A stretch of DNA of 33,236 bases from an uncultured Bacilli bacterium (GTDB taxonomy: Bacteria > Bacillota_I > Bacilli_A > RF39 > UBA660), in the NCBI GenBank assembly GCA_944355255.1, contig CALVQD010000070.1, positions 1 to 33,236 of the forward strand. The letters run 5' to 3'. The position numbers and the translations under genes are program-made. Shown piece after piece: positions 16,095-23,798 of the stretch (positions are counted from its first letter, which is position 1; the number at the start of each line of letters is the position of its first letter). The notes beneath the pieces were generated by a model. It searched no databases, was not told the origin of the DNA, and was given only the letters and a program-made list of their open reading frames with translations.

Positions 16095-17972
16095 TTATGA
16101 TTTTTTCTTTCCGATGTTATTTGCCTCTTCCATTTTTGTGATTTCTTTATCTAATTTTTCAATAATTTGAGCTTGTCTATTACGTTCATTAAATTGTGCC
16201 GCCATACCAGCAAATGTGTCTTGGTCAATATACTTATCTAGCATGTTAGCATTTTCACGAATTTGTCTTTCAAGATCAGCTCTTGCACTTTCCGTCATAC
16301 TTTGAATTTCTTCATCACTTTTATCCAGTACTCCATTTCTTCTTGCTACTTCAAAAAGATAATCTTGATAGTCTACGTCAGTACGACCTCCAAAACCATT
16401 AAAAATATTCACTAGATCAGATTGATATCTACCGTCCACAGAACTAAGCTGTCGATTGTATGCGTCAGATGAGGAACCCATAGCTACTTTCGCATAATCT
16501 TGTTGTCTTAATAATTCTTTTATTCGACCAGCGCGTTCACTTTGTGCTCCAGACTTCTGAGCACTTCCAGTAAAGTCTGTAAATTTATCCCATGCCCTTG
16601 CGCTGAATCCATAACCCATTTCCCTATTCTGACGAGCATGGATTGAATCTATTCTAGCGGCAGTCATACTTTCTCTCATACCTTTTCCTTTTAGTCCACT
16701 AGCACCCGCTCTGAAAAATCCTGAACTTGCACCACCGACAGTGGTTCTTAATCCTCTTAGACGGCCTCCATAAAGACGATCATATTCTGCTTGTGTCTCT
16801 GTATCCCAGTTTCCTTCATGCTCCTTTTTAAATTGATGTCTTCCTATGTAATGAGCACCAAGATTGGCAAGTCCACTACCAAGGGCTCCACCAAGGGCTG
16901 CTCCAAAGAATGCTCCATTTCCTGAGAATGCTTTTTGTTCTTCAATTCCAAATATTTTAGAAATTAATTGTGGTACCTGTTTTGCAAACAGTAACAATCC
17001 AATAATAACAAAAGCACTTAGTAACCAATTAGAAGCACCACTTTGATAAACAGGATCTCCTAAAGTAGCATCAAATACATAATATCCAAATCCATTTTCT
17101 CTTACCAATTCGGCAATGATAAATATAATGAAATAAATTGTAATCAAACGAATAAAAAGGTTTAAAAAACATGATGTTGTTTCTTTGATCCAATTTTTAA
17201 AAATAGAATCTGAATCATTGATACTTGCAAGAATTGGTACTGGTGCAATCAATTGCAAAAATGAAAGCTTTACAGAACGAACTGCCAAATCAAAACAGAA
17301 CATCAAAAGCATCCATGCAACAAAGCCACCAGCAATGGTCGAAATCAAAAAACTATATGAATAATTTTCACTACTAATCAATTCTCCTAAATCATCTACT
17401 GAGTCTGCCTGGGCATAAATACATGCCTCATCATCATCACCCTCATCACATTCCGCAGCTGTTTTTATTTCAACACTGTTGTCCGCTGTGACTTTTGGAT
17501 GGAAAAAACCTTTAAATACTTGTACAGCAATTAACTCTCCACCATTCGTGTAAGCATATTTAACCTGTTCTGGATCAGATGCTGCACCTAAAATTAAATT
17601 TCCTAATACATTGTCTTGAATAATATAAGATTGAATTCTATAAGCCAATGTAAAAATATTTGGCGTAATTACTAAAAGAACTAATGCGACAACAATTTTC
17701 TTAATTAATGATGACCCACTTTTAGCAATTTTATCTGGGCTAACTAACATCGTAATTAAGGAGATTGCCACTTTAAATAGCATAAATACACCAATAATTA
17801 CATAAATTCTCTGTGCAAAATCAGCAACCGTTGTATCAGATAGAATTGATACGTTAGAAATTTGAAAAAACAAATTATATAAATTTTCAACAAAAAAGTA
17901 AATAATTTTATCTAACCCATAAAAGAGCGGTTGTAAAAAGGTTCTAACAAGCCAATCTCCCATTGAAGTCAC
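16095..17972 (-). CDS. VirB6/TrbL-like polytopic channel protein
   Basis: This 625-residue protein has about six membrane helices in its first 370 residues, for example near 25-40, 55-76, 90-108, 208-232, 260-290 and 312-330. An extracellular loop with two Cys (AAECDEGDDDEACIYA) lies about 170-190. A Gly/Ala-rich hydrophobic stretch (GAFFGAALGGALGSGLANLG) and a long soluble, charged C-terminal domain (about 370-625) follow. Topology, size and place before PrgI and VirB4 fit VirB6/TrbL, the inner-membrane channel of T4SSs. The two loop Cys could form a disulfide. The gene has its own extended -10 promoter and a terminator upstream. A GGGGTGA site precedes the start. Confidence 0.85.
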   Translation of the reverse strand: MTSMGDWLVRTFLQPLFYGLDKIIYFFVENLYNLFFQISNVSILSDTTVADFAQRIYVIIGVFMLFKVAISLITMLVSPDKIAKSGSSLIKKIVVALVLLVITPNIFTLAYRIQSYIIQDNVLGNLILGAASDPEQVKYAYTNGGELIAVQVFKGFFHPKVTADNSVEIKTAAECDEGDDDEACIYAQADSVDDLGELISSENYSYSFLISTIAGGFVAWMLLMFCFDLAVRSVKLSFLQLIAPVPILASINDSDSIFKNWIKETTSCFLNLFIRLITIYFIIFIIAELVRENGFGYYVFDATLGDPVYQSGASNWLLSAFVIIGLLLFAKQVPQLISKIFGIEEQKAFSGNGAFFGAALGGALGSGLANLGAHYIGRHQFKKEHEGNWDTETQAEYDRLYGGRLRGLRTTVGGASSGFFRAGASGLKGKGMRESMTAARIDSIHARQNREMGYGFSARAWDKFTDFTGSAQKSGAQSERAGRIKELLRQQDYAKVAMGSSSDAYNRQLSSVDGRYQSDLVNIFNGFGGRTDVDYQDYLFEVARRNGVLDKSDEEIQSMTESARADLERQIRENANMLDKYIDQDTFAGMAAQFNERNRQAQIIEKLDKEITKMEEANNIGKKKS

Positions 17973-18003
17973 CCCTTATCTCAAAAAGTCTATATACACC
18001 AAC

Positions 18004-18012
18004 ATTATATCA
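18004..18012 (-). promoter_or_regulatory. extended -10 promoter of virB6-like gene
   Basis: On the minus strand TGATATAAT (18012-18004) is a perfect extended -10 element. The -35 region lies in the preceding terminator and is poor. It is about 30 bases before the VirB6 start. Confidence 0.6.
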
Positions 18013-18013
18013 T

Positions 18014-18041
18014 AAAAAAAAGTATTAATAAAATACTTTTT
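18014..18041 (-). terminator. terminator after the Cys-rich VirB2-like gene
   Basis: A 10-bp stem (18032-18041 with 18017-18026) with a 5-base loop ends in seven or more T residues on the minus strand. It lies 10 bases after the stop codon. Confidence 0.8.
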
Positions 18042-18051
18042 ATTTTTCTTA

Positions 18052-18810
18052 TCAACTTTTACTACATTTATTATTCAATAAGCAATTCGCACATTCCATA
18101 ATGGAACCAGCACCAGCATTAGAAAGCAATTCCGCAGAGAATTGAACAATTGTAAATACGAGGAACACAGCTACTCCAGCAATCAGTCTTTGTATAAATT
18201 TTTTCCCTGCCTTACTAATCGCAGCTTCATCTTGTGCCATTGTTGCTTTAGCAAAATCTAGCATTCCAAAAACAATTAATGCAATTGGAGTAATCATTTT
18301 TAATAAGTTATAAATGTTTGATACAAATTGTGGTATTTTTGCATCAATTTCTATATCTGTTCCACAACTAGCTGTCGTTGTACTTTCATCTTTTGCATTT
18401 GCTTTTGCATAACATGTTTTATACCCAGAAACATTACAACGATCTCTAATCGGATCTCCATTGGCATCTTTTTCACAGTTTGCTCTTAAGCAAGCTTCTG
18501 CTTTTTCTCCAGTATCATCAATATAAACATCATTTGAGTTATCTATCGTTTCATAATCATCAGGATCTCTTAAATGCTCACAAGATGAATAACAAGGTTG
18601 TAAATTCGTATTACTGGTATTACGATTACATATCTCAATACATTCATCATATGTCTGGGCAGTTGTAGTGCCACTACTCGGACTAGGATTGTTACACGTT
18701 GGATCTGTTGGTGAACAGTAATCTGCAGATACCGAAAAAGGTATGATCCAAAAACAAGCAACAAAAAGAATCACGCAATAGAATATATGATATCTCCTGT
18801 TTTTACTCAT
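18052..18810 (-). CDS. secreted Cys-rich protein with C-terminal VirB2-like domain
   Basis: This 252-residue protein has a signal peptide (hydrophobic core about 9-27, cleavage probably after VSA) and a Cys-rich ectodomain (about 29-155). Its last 95 residues are clearly related to the two small VirB2-like proteins encoded just upstream: IPQFVSNIYNLLKMITPIALIVFGMLDFAKA, then a charged turn, then a second helix FIQRLIAGVAVFLVFTIVQF. The mature part has 14 Cys, an even number that fits disulfides. Cys before the first helix and after the second match the pair in its paralogues. A pilin-like subunit with an added surface domain, perhaps a minor or tip subunit, is likely. It has its own promoter and terminator. 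Confidence 0.75.
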   Translation of the reverse strand: MSKNRRYHIFYCVILFVACFWIIPFSVSADYCSPTDPTCNNPSPSSGTTTAQTYDECIEICNRNTSNTNLQPCYSSCEHLRDPDDYETIDNSNDVYIDDTGEKAEACLRANCEKDANGDPIRDRCNVSGYKTCYAKANAKDESTTTASCGTDIEIDAKIPQFVSNIYNLLKMITPIALIVFGMLDFAKATMAQDEAAISKAGKKFIQRLIAGVAVFLVFTIVQFSAELLSNAGAGSIMECANCLLNNKCSKS

Positions 18811-18826
18811 AATATCACCTATTATT

Positions 18827-18856
18827 AGTATATCATAATAAGCATCCTTTCTACAA
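18827..18856 (-). promoter_or_regulatory. promoter of the Cys-rich VirB2-like gene
   Basis: TGATATACT (18835-18827 on the minus strand) is an extended -10. TTGTAG (18856-18851) may be a weak -35 at 18-bp spacing. It lies between a terminator and an AGGTGAT ribosome-binding site. Confidence 0.6.
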
Positions 18857-18865
18857 TCATTTTAA

Positions 18866-18895
18866 TAAAAAAAAGAACATCTGTTTAATGTTCTT
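18866..18895 (-). terminator. terminator after the second VirB2-like gene
   Basis: An 8-bp perfect stem AAGAACAT/ATGTTCTT (18888-18895 with 18873-18880) has a 7-base loop that contains the stop codon. It is followed by a long T tract on the minus strand. Confidence 0.85.
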
Positions 18896-19232
18896 GAATA
18901 ATTTCTTGAATACATTTTAAAGCATCATAATCATTTGTACTTCTTCCATTAGTTTCGGCAGAATCTAGTAGTTTTAATAAGAAAATTGTAATACTTACTA
19001 CAAAAAACACCATAGCACCCGCTAATAATTTCTTCATAAACAAAGTCTGATACTTCTTCATATCCTCTTCTTTTTTTGCCGCTACAGCTTTGGCTAGATC
19101 AACCATACCAAAAATAATTAATAATAGCGGAACACCAATTTTAATGAAATCAATCACATAAGAAATTGTATTTAAAATGTAATCCGGAATAGGAACCCCA
19201 CCAATAGCACATACTGAACTTAAAATCCACAT
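18885..19232 (-). CDS. VirB2/TrbC-like pilin subunit 2
   Basis: This 115-residue protein has two membrane helices (about 18-46 and 67-90) joined by a Lys/Glu-rich cytoplasmic turn (AAKKEEDMKKYQTLF). One Cys lies near the N-terminus (Cys8) and one near the C-terminus (KCIQEI). It is a clear paralogue of the gene upstream. The IPDYILNTISYVIDFIKIGVPLLLIIFGM helix and the LLAGAMVFFV helix align without gaps. This is the VirB2/TrbC hairpin type, though unlike classic pilins it lacks a long cleaved signal peptide. No Shine-Dalgarno site is seen before ATG 19232, and an intrinsic terminator lies directly upstream, so it is probably expressed far below its paralogue. Confidence 0.75.
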   Translation of the reverse strand: MWILSSVCAIGGVPIPDYILNTISYVIDFIKIGVPLLLIIFGMVDLAKAVAAKKEEDMKKYQTLFMKKLLAGAMVFFVVSITIFLLKLLDSAETNGRSTNDYDALKCIQEIIQEH

Positions 19233-19238
19233 AAAGTA

Positions 19239-19268
19239 AGAAAAAAGTAATTACTCTAGTAATTACTT
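19239..19268 (-). terminator. terminator/attenuator between the two VirB2-like genes
   Basis: A 10-bp perfect stem AAGTAATTAC/GTAATTACTT (19259-19268 with 19245-19254) with a 4-base loop is followed by T residues on the minus strand. The stem contains part of the stop codon of the first pilin gene. Partial read-through would set the ratio of the two subunits. Confidence 0.75.
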
Positions 19269-19596
19269 AAAAAATCTCCTTCAAGCATGTTACTGCTCCA
19301 GTTGTTTGTCCGTCTCTTTCACCAGCATTATCTAGAATTCCTACTAAGAACTGTACAATTGTAATAACAAAGAATACTAAAGCTGCAGCCATTAATCTTT
19401 TAATAAATGTTGACTGTGCCTTCTTAATCTCGTCTTCTTTACTGCCCATAACGGCCTTTCCTAAATCAATCATACCAAAAATGACTAGGATAATTGGAAC
19501 ACCGATTTTAATACCTGTTACAATATAACTAATAATATTTGTAATCATTGGTGGAATTTCTACCCCGCCAATTTCACAACCTGCTAATATAAACAT
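19267..19596 (-). CDS. VirB2/TrbC-like pilin subunit 1
   Basis: This 109-residue protein has two membrane helices (about 17-45 and 66-88) flanking a charged turn (SKEDEIKKAQ). Cys7 near the N-terminus and a Cys in the VTCLKEIF tail match the positions in its paralogue. With both termini outside, the two Cys could form a disulfide that closes the hairpin. Size and shape fit the major pilin/VirB2-like subunit of Gram-positive T4SSs. It has the best expression signals of the three paralogues: a near-consensus promoter (TTGACA-17-TATACT) and a GGGAGGTAA site before ATG 19596. A terminator follows the gene, which would give abundant short transcripts. Confidence 0.8.
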   Translation of the reverse strand: MFILAGCEIGGVEIPPMITNIISYIVTGIKIGVPIILVIFGMIDLGKAVMGSKEDEIKKAQSTFIKRLMAAALVFFVITIVQFLVGILDNAGERDGQTTGAVTCLKEIF

Positions 19597-19620
19597 AATT
19601 TACCTCCCTTGTTTAAAATA

Positions 19621-19649
19621 AGTATAACCAATATTTCTGTTTTTGTCAA
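19621..19649 (-). promoter_or_regulatory. strong promoter of the T4SS pilin module
   Basis: A perfect TTGACA (19649-19644) and TATACT (19626-19621) are 17 bp apart on the minus strand. It starts only 9 bases after the TadZ-like stop codon, so it separates the T4SS module from the Tad module. Confidence 0.85.
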
Positions 19650-19657
19650 TTTATGTT

Positions 19658-20686
19658 CTAAAAAATACCTAAAATTTTATTTCTTCTCTCTACGTTTCGT
19701 CCATCTGACTGTAAAGTAAAACCAAGTTTTGTAAGTAAATCATTTAAAACTGGTAAATCGGACTCTCGTTCATCTAATGGTGGAAGATTAAAAAATACAT
19801 TTAATTTGGATTCATATTCAAATTCTGCCACATCATTACTACTTAATAAGCTCTGATTTAATACTACTTTTTTATTTTTTAATTTTAAAATAATTTTAGG
19901 ATCTACCATTGTTAGGCGATTCAATTTAATAATTGAAGGTTCAATTAAATAAATAACATCAGTACAGCTTTCTAAGGCTTTTTTATCGTCATTTACATCG
20001 ATCAGCAACACGTCATGATCGGATAATCTAGAAATTTTATCTGCTAATTCCGTCTTATCTACACTGTACATGTTTTTATAGCGAAAAAAACTAAATTCAC
20101 GACGCCCAACTTCAATTGCAGCTACTTTGTAATTTCTTTCTAATTGTCTTAACATCATATAAATTAAAGTAGTTGCCCCAGTATTTTTGGTAATATTTTT
20201 TACTCCCAATATTTTTGTTTGTTTTGTTACTACTGGTTGTACCATTGCTCCCATCATATTTGCATTTGAATTATTTGGTATTTGGGACATTGGTTGAGAC
20301 TGTTGATTAATTACCAAATAGTGAGCGACATCTTTATACGTATTTGGTGTATTTAATAAATATTGAATTCCATCTAAACTTTTCGTAAAATTATAAATTC
20401 CCATGGCAACTAATGTAGAATAGAAGTTAGGAATTGTTGTATCCGCTGTATCATCAAAAAATAAAATAACCTTACTCATATCTAATTCAACAGATAATTG
20501 TTGCAACTTTGAAATATCCTTATAATCTTTAATTGCTGTAATATCTAAAATCATGCGTTGAAAAAAGAAGTTTTTAAACGTTCTAATAATTTCTTCTACA
20601 TCAAATTCTCCATACATCGTTTTAATAATATCAATATTTAAAGATTGTAACATAGACTGATATTTGTTTGCGATAATAACGTTCAT
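19658..20686 (-). CDS. TadZ/CpaE-like protein with degenerate P-loop
   Basis: This 342-residue cytoplasmic protein has a receiver-like N-terminal domain (about 1-130; LDMSKVILFFDD and ALDGIQYLL-type strands and helices). A linker rich in Gln, Asn and Met leads to a MinD/ParA-like domain (about 155-342). At the deviant Walker A site, where active members have KGGxGKT, it reads NITKNTGATTL (about 163-173). The KGG and GKT lysines are not both present, so ATP hydrolysis is doubtful. The later VLLIDVND and DVIYLIEPS strands keep the fold. TadZ/CpaE proteins place Tad pili at the cell pole. The position after TadA, TadB, TadC and pilin genes supports the call. GGGAGGTG precedes ATG 20686. Confidence 0.8.
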   Translation of the reverse strand: MNVIIANKYQSMLQSLNIDIIKTMYGEFDVEEIIRTFKNFFFQRMILDITAIKDYKDISKLQQLSVELDMSKVILFFDDTADTTIPNFYSTLVAMGIYNFTKSLDGIQYLLNTPNTYKDVAHYLVINQQSQPMSQIPNNSNANMMGAMVQPVVTKQTKILGVKNITKNTGATTLIYMMLRQLERNYKVAAIEVGRREFSFFRYKNMYSVDKTELADKISRLSDHDVLLIDVNDDKKALESCTDVIYLIEPSIIKLNRLTMVDPKIILKLKNKKVVLNQSLLSSNDVAEFEYESKLNVFFNLPPLDERESDLPVLNDLLTKLGFTLQSDGRNVERRNKILGIF

Positions 20687-20719
20687 AATTCACCTCCCTA
20701 AGAGTTGTTATATGAATGA

Positions 20720-20746
20720 AAAAAGACAATAAAACAATGTTTTATT
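20720..20746 (-). terminator. terminator before the TadZ-like gene
   Basis: The stem AATAAAAC/GTTTTATT (20739-20746 with 20728-20735) has a 3-base loop and leads into TCTTTTTT on the minus strand. The stem is AT-rich, so it may be leaky and pass transcription to tadZ. Confidence 0.6.
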
Positions 20747-20771
20747 ATATCTTTTCATGCATTAACATAGA

Positions 20772-21278
20772 TTAATATTCATATTCTACTTCATCGTATA
20801 TAACTCTACTTTCTCCCTCAATTGGATATTCAATGACAGAGACAAGTGGAAATTCAAAATACATATATGCAGTCACTTTAAAATAGTAACCACGTTCTGA
20901 CGGAATTCTCCATACACAATAACGGTAATCACTTGTCGGAGTTAATAGTTGTGCAGTACGGTTTGCCTCTGAAGAAGAAGCACCATTTGTACTGGTCCCT
21001 TCACTATCTACTCTTAAACGACAATTTTGTGTTTTATTTGGGTTTACACGATACCCAATATTTCTCAATTCGTTATTGATTTTTGTTGTAACTGTATTTG
21101 GCAGTCTCGTGCTGTTTGGTCCTATTTCATCTGCATTTTGAACTAGAATATCAATAATTGTATTTTTTACTCTGGATGCTTTTGAGTAACTAGAAGAACC
21201 TGCGAATATGATAATAAATATGACGACAAAAACAATAATCATATTAAATACAAATGTGTTTCCTATCGCTTCTCTCAT
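20772..21278 (-). CDS. TadE-like minor pilin, copy B
   Basis: This 168-residue protein has a very short leader (MREAIG), one long hydrophobic helix (about 8-30) and an ectodomain of about 135 residues. It contains two Cys (NCRLRV and YRYCVWR). The ectodomain is related to that of the preceding gene: YCVxR, then VTAYMYFEFPLV, then a Ser-Arg-x-x-Ile-Tyr end. Single-helix proteins with a short charged leader, encoded after TadC, fit TadE/TadF minor pilins, which are cut by a prepilin peptidase and join the Tad pilus base. It lies 9 bases after its paralogue. Confidence 0.7.
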   Translation of the reverse strand: MREAIGNTFVFNMIIVFVVIFIIIFAGSSSYSKASRVKNTIIDILVQNADEIGPNSTRLPNTVTTKINNELRNIGYRVNPNKTQNCRLRVDSEGTSTNGASSSEANRTAQLLTPTSDYRYCVWRIPSERGYYFKVTAYMYFEFPLVSVIEYPIEGESRVIYDEVEYEY

Positions 21279-21287
21279 ATTTTACAC

Positions 21288-21749
21288 CTACTCATAACTT
21301 GTCTGAAAGATATAGATACGATTTGTTCTTGAGGAAACTGGAATCTTAAATAAATTATTTACAAGTGGAACATTCATATAAATATAAGTGGTTACTAAGT
21401 ATGTAGAATAAGCTGTCTCTTTTCCATCCGTATCCGTTTCATGTCTTCTATATACGCAGTAATCAAATAAATTTGTACTAGCACTTCCATCAGTCATTAA
21501 TTCGTAATCTTTTCTTTCAGGGCAACGAATTGTATCCGCTGCATTATACCCTAAAGACTGTAATATTCCATTAATTTCTTCAATCGCATATCGATTATAT
21601 CCTTCATGTCTTTCAATCGCATTAATAATTCTACTATTTACTTTAAATGCTCGGTTGTAACTTATGATTCCAGCGAGAAATGCAAATACAATCACAATAA
21701 ATAAAATGATAAAGTTAAATAAATATATGCCTCCAACGCTTTGTTTCAT
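21288..21749 (-). CDS. TadE-like minor pilin, copy A
   Basis: This 153-residue protein begins MKQSVGG, followed by one hydrophobic helix (about 8-29) and an ectodomain with two Cys (IRCPERK and FDYCVYR). It is a paralogue of the next gene, sharing the leader type and the end of the ectodomain (VTTYIYMNVPLV, then SRTNRIYIF). The leader fits a class III/type IV prepilin signal with cleavage after Gly. It probably works as a minor pilin with the Flp-like subunit encoded 25 bases upstream. Which copy is TadE and which TadF cannot be told. Confidence 0.7.
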   Translation of the reverse strand: MKQSVGGIYLFNFIILFIVIVFAFLAGIISYNRAFKVNSRIINAIERHEGYNRYAIEEINGILQSLGYNAADTIRCPERKDYELMTDGSASTNLFDYCVYRRHETDTDGKETAYSTYLVTTYIYMNVPLVNNLFKIPVSSRTNRIYIFQTSYE

Positions 21750-21774
21750 AAGTTACACCTCCCACATTTTTTCA

Positions 21775-22005
21775 TTATGTAGCATCTGGGTTATCTTCAA
21801 GGCATTTATCATAAGTTTCTTTGTCATAACCAGCTTGTGTTTGACATCTTCCGCCTTCCCATTTACCTCCAGCATTAGTACAGCACGTTCTTGTTTTTGT
21901 TGAATTCATAATGTTTGTAATTAATGGAGTTGCTACAAGGGCTACAATTCCAATTAATAAAATTGTCAATACTGTGATGTTTGCTTCTCCTGAAGCTTCT
22001 TTCAT
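21775..22005 (-). CDS. Flp-like small pilin of the Tad module
   Basis: This 76-residue protein starts MKEASGEANITVLTILLIG. A short charged leader ending in Gly and a following Glu precede one hydrophobic helix (about 9-30), as in Flp-type prepilins. The tail after the helix is short and hydrophilic with four Cys (CC, GRC and DKC), even in number and able to form two disulfides. Flp pilins are usually 50-80 residues, so size fits. It is the likely major subunit: it has its own near-consensus promoter and a GGTGGTGAG site, directly after TadB/TadC. Cys in an Flp tail is not usual and links it to the Cys-rich partners here. Confidence 0.75.
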   Translation of the reverse strand: MKEASGEANITVLTILLIGIVALVATPLITNIMNSTKTRTCCTNAGGKWEGGRCQTQAGYDKETYDKCLEDNPDAT

Positions 22006-22038
22006 ATTCTCACCACCTTACCATATTTTACTATGTAC

Positions 22039-22067
22039 ATTATACAACGAATTATTTTGTTATTCAA
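22039..22067 (-). promoter_or_regulatory. promoter of the Flp-like pilin gene
   Basis: TTGAAT (22067-22062) and a perfect TATAAT (22044-22039) are 17 bp apart on the minus strand. An internal promoter here would raise pilin levels above those of TadA, TadB and TadC. Confidence 0.75.
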
Positions 22068-22080
22068 GACACTTTACATG

Positions 22081-22881
22081 TTAAATACCCATCATTTGTG
22101 TCATTGACAATAATAGCAAGAAAATAATTCCTCCACCCGTACAACAAAGCATCATCATTGTCTTTTTTTCCATCTTCTCTAAACGATCTTTATATTTTTG
22201 TTCACGTGCTTTGTTTTGTAATTGTGAAACAGTTTTAGAAAACATCATCAACTGTTCTTGTTTATTTTCTTGACTACCTAATCCGAGACGATACAAAAGT
22301 CTCATCATACGCATAGAATCACGTACTGGATATTGTTTTGCAAAATCCATATATGGATCTACAGAAGAATCTCCAGCATTTACTTTTTCCACTAATTCTC
22401 TTAAGCCTGATTTAAAAATATCCGGAGCTGTATCAATACTACGAGCTAGAGCAACTGGTACTGTATAATGTTGTACTAAAATCTCTAAGCTCTTTAAATA
22501 GTATGGAAGCATTAAGTTAATTTGATACAAATTCGCCTGGTAAAATCTTTTCAAATTGATATATGGCATTTTAAAAAGAGCAAATGCAATAATTACAATA
22601 ATTAATACATTTAAAAAACTTAAATTTGAAATAAACAATAGAAATAATACACCAATTGCAATAATTGCAGTTTGAACTCTTTTTGAAAATAATTTATTTA
22701 CATCAATATCATCACCATAACGTACTCTTAATAAAAATTCATAATCATCTTCCATCAAAAATCTTAAATAAGGTTCTGTATCTTGTACGAATTTTTTTGC
22801 ATCAATTGTGTGATTCAAATGTAAAATAAATAGAACAATCACACTAATAATAATAAACATTACACTCATTGGTATTCCCAT
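22081..22881 (-). CDS. TadC-like pilus platform protein
   Basis: This 266-residue protein has N-terminal hydrophobic helices (about 3-22, 72-88 and 90-105), a cytoplasmic helical domain typical of GspF/T2SSF-type proteins (about 110-235) and a C-terminal membrane helix (about 243-262). The LMLPYYLKSLEILVQHYTVPVALA and MRMMRLLYRLGLGSQENKQEQL segments fit the TadC family. TadB and TadC together form the inner-membrane platform on which TadA acts. The start codon overlaps the tadB stop by one base (TAATG), so translation is coupled. Confidence 0.8.
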   Translation of the reverse strand: MGIPMSVMFIIISVIVLFILHLNHTIDAKKFVQDTEPYLRFLMEDDYEFLLRVRYGDDIDVNKLFSKRVQTAIIAIGVLFLLFISNLSFLNVLIIVIIAFALFKMPYINLKRFYQANLYQINLMLPYYLKSLEILVQHYTVPVALARSIDTAPDIFKSGLRELVEKVNAGDSSVDPYMDFAKQYPVRDSMRMMRLLYRLGLGSQENKQEQLMMFSKTVSQLQNKAREQKYKDRLEKMEKKTMMMLCCTGGGIIFLLLLSMTQMMGI

Positions 22882-23783
22882 TATTCAGCACCTACATTCT
22901 CATTATAATATTTCTCACCATTTAGTAAAAAGGCGGTATTCATAATTACAATCGCATGTAATATGACTTGAATATACCATAGATTTAACATGTTAATATA
23001 TGTTTCGTTTCCAAGCAATAATTGTACTAACATTACCATGAAATAAAGCATAAATCCAAATTGTAAAAATTTTCTATGGAATGTTGCACGATCAATACGA
23101 TCACGGTATACATTTTCAACTAACATATCAATATCTAATGACATATTTTCTAACGCACCTGATGAGTTTTTAGAACCTTCATTGGTGATTTGTGTAAATA
23201 ATTGATGCATATTTTTTACAATATAATAATCGTACTTATTATTAAAATAACTAATTGATTCTTCAATCGTACCATTTTCATACGCAAGATCAATCATCAT
23301 TTTAACATCATCTTTTACAGGATTTTCTAATACTCCAGATTCATAAACACCTTCTAAAGCCTTTACAAAAGATTGTGTTGTATTAAATTCCATAATTGTA
23401 TTTGTCGTATATACTTGAATTTGTTCAAAAATAAATTCACTATATACACGATTACATCTCAAATAAGTTAAATATGGAATTACAAAAATAGATAATATCG
23501 CATACATTAATGCTACTAAAACATTATAAAAATACATATAAGTAATAACAAATGCTCCAACAGCAAATACTGATGCTTGTAATACATATTGTCTTGGCGT
23601 GTATTCTTGACCAAGTTCTTTTACTTTTTCCCTTACTACTTTAAAAGAGTAAGGGGCATACTTGTCATAAATGGACGTTGCTTGTTGTGATATATACTTA
23701 TAAACATTCTGTCCAGAATTCTTACGATAAGCAATTATAAATACCACAATAAATGCAACTAACGCAAAAATTAAAAATGTCAT
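22881..23783 (-). CDS. TadB-like pilus platform protein
   Basis: This 300-residue protein has N-terminal membrane helices (about 2-18 and 72-110), a central cytoplasmic T2SSF/GspF-like helical domain (about 115-235) and two C-terminal helices (about 243-262 and 268-288). The layout matches TadB, and the gene sits between TadA and TadC as in canonical tad operons. The NTTQSFVKALEGVYESGVLENPVKDD stretch is typical of the family. It is the platform partner of the TadA ATPase. It starts 15 bases after the tadA stop with a good AAGGAGGTAAGGAG-type site. Confidence 0.82.
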   Translation of the reverse strand: MTFLIFALVAFIVVFIIAYRKNSGQNVYKYISQQATSIYDKYAPYSFKVVREKVKELGQEYTPRQYVLQASVFAVGAFVITYMYFYNVLVALMYAILSIFVIPYLTYLRCNRVYSEFIFEQIQVYTTNTIMEFNTTQSFVKALEGVYESGVLENPVKDDVKMMIDLAYENGTIEESISYFNNKYDYYIVKNMHQLFTQITNEGSKNSSGALENMSLDIDMLVENVYRDRIDRATFHRKFLQFGFMLYFMVMLVQLLLGNETYINMLNLWYIQVILHAIVIMNTAFLLNGEKYYNENVGAE

Positions 23784-23798
23784 ATCTCCTTACCTCCT

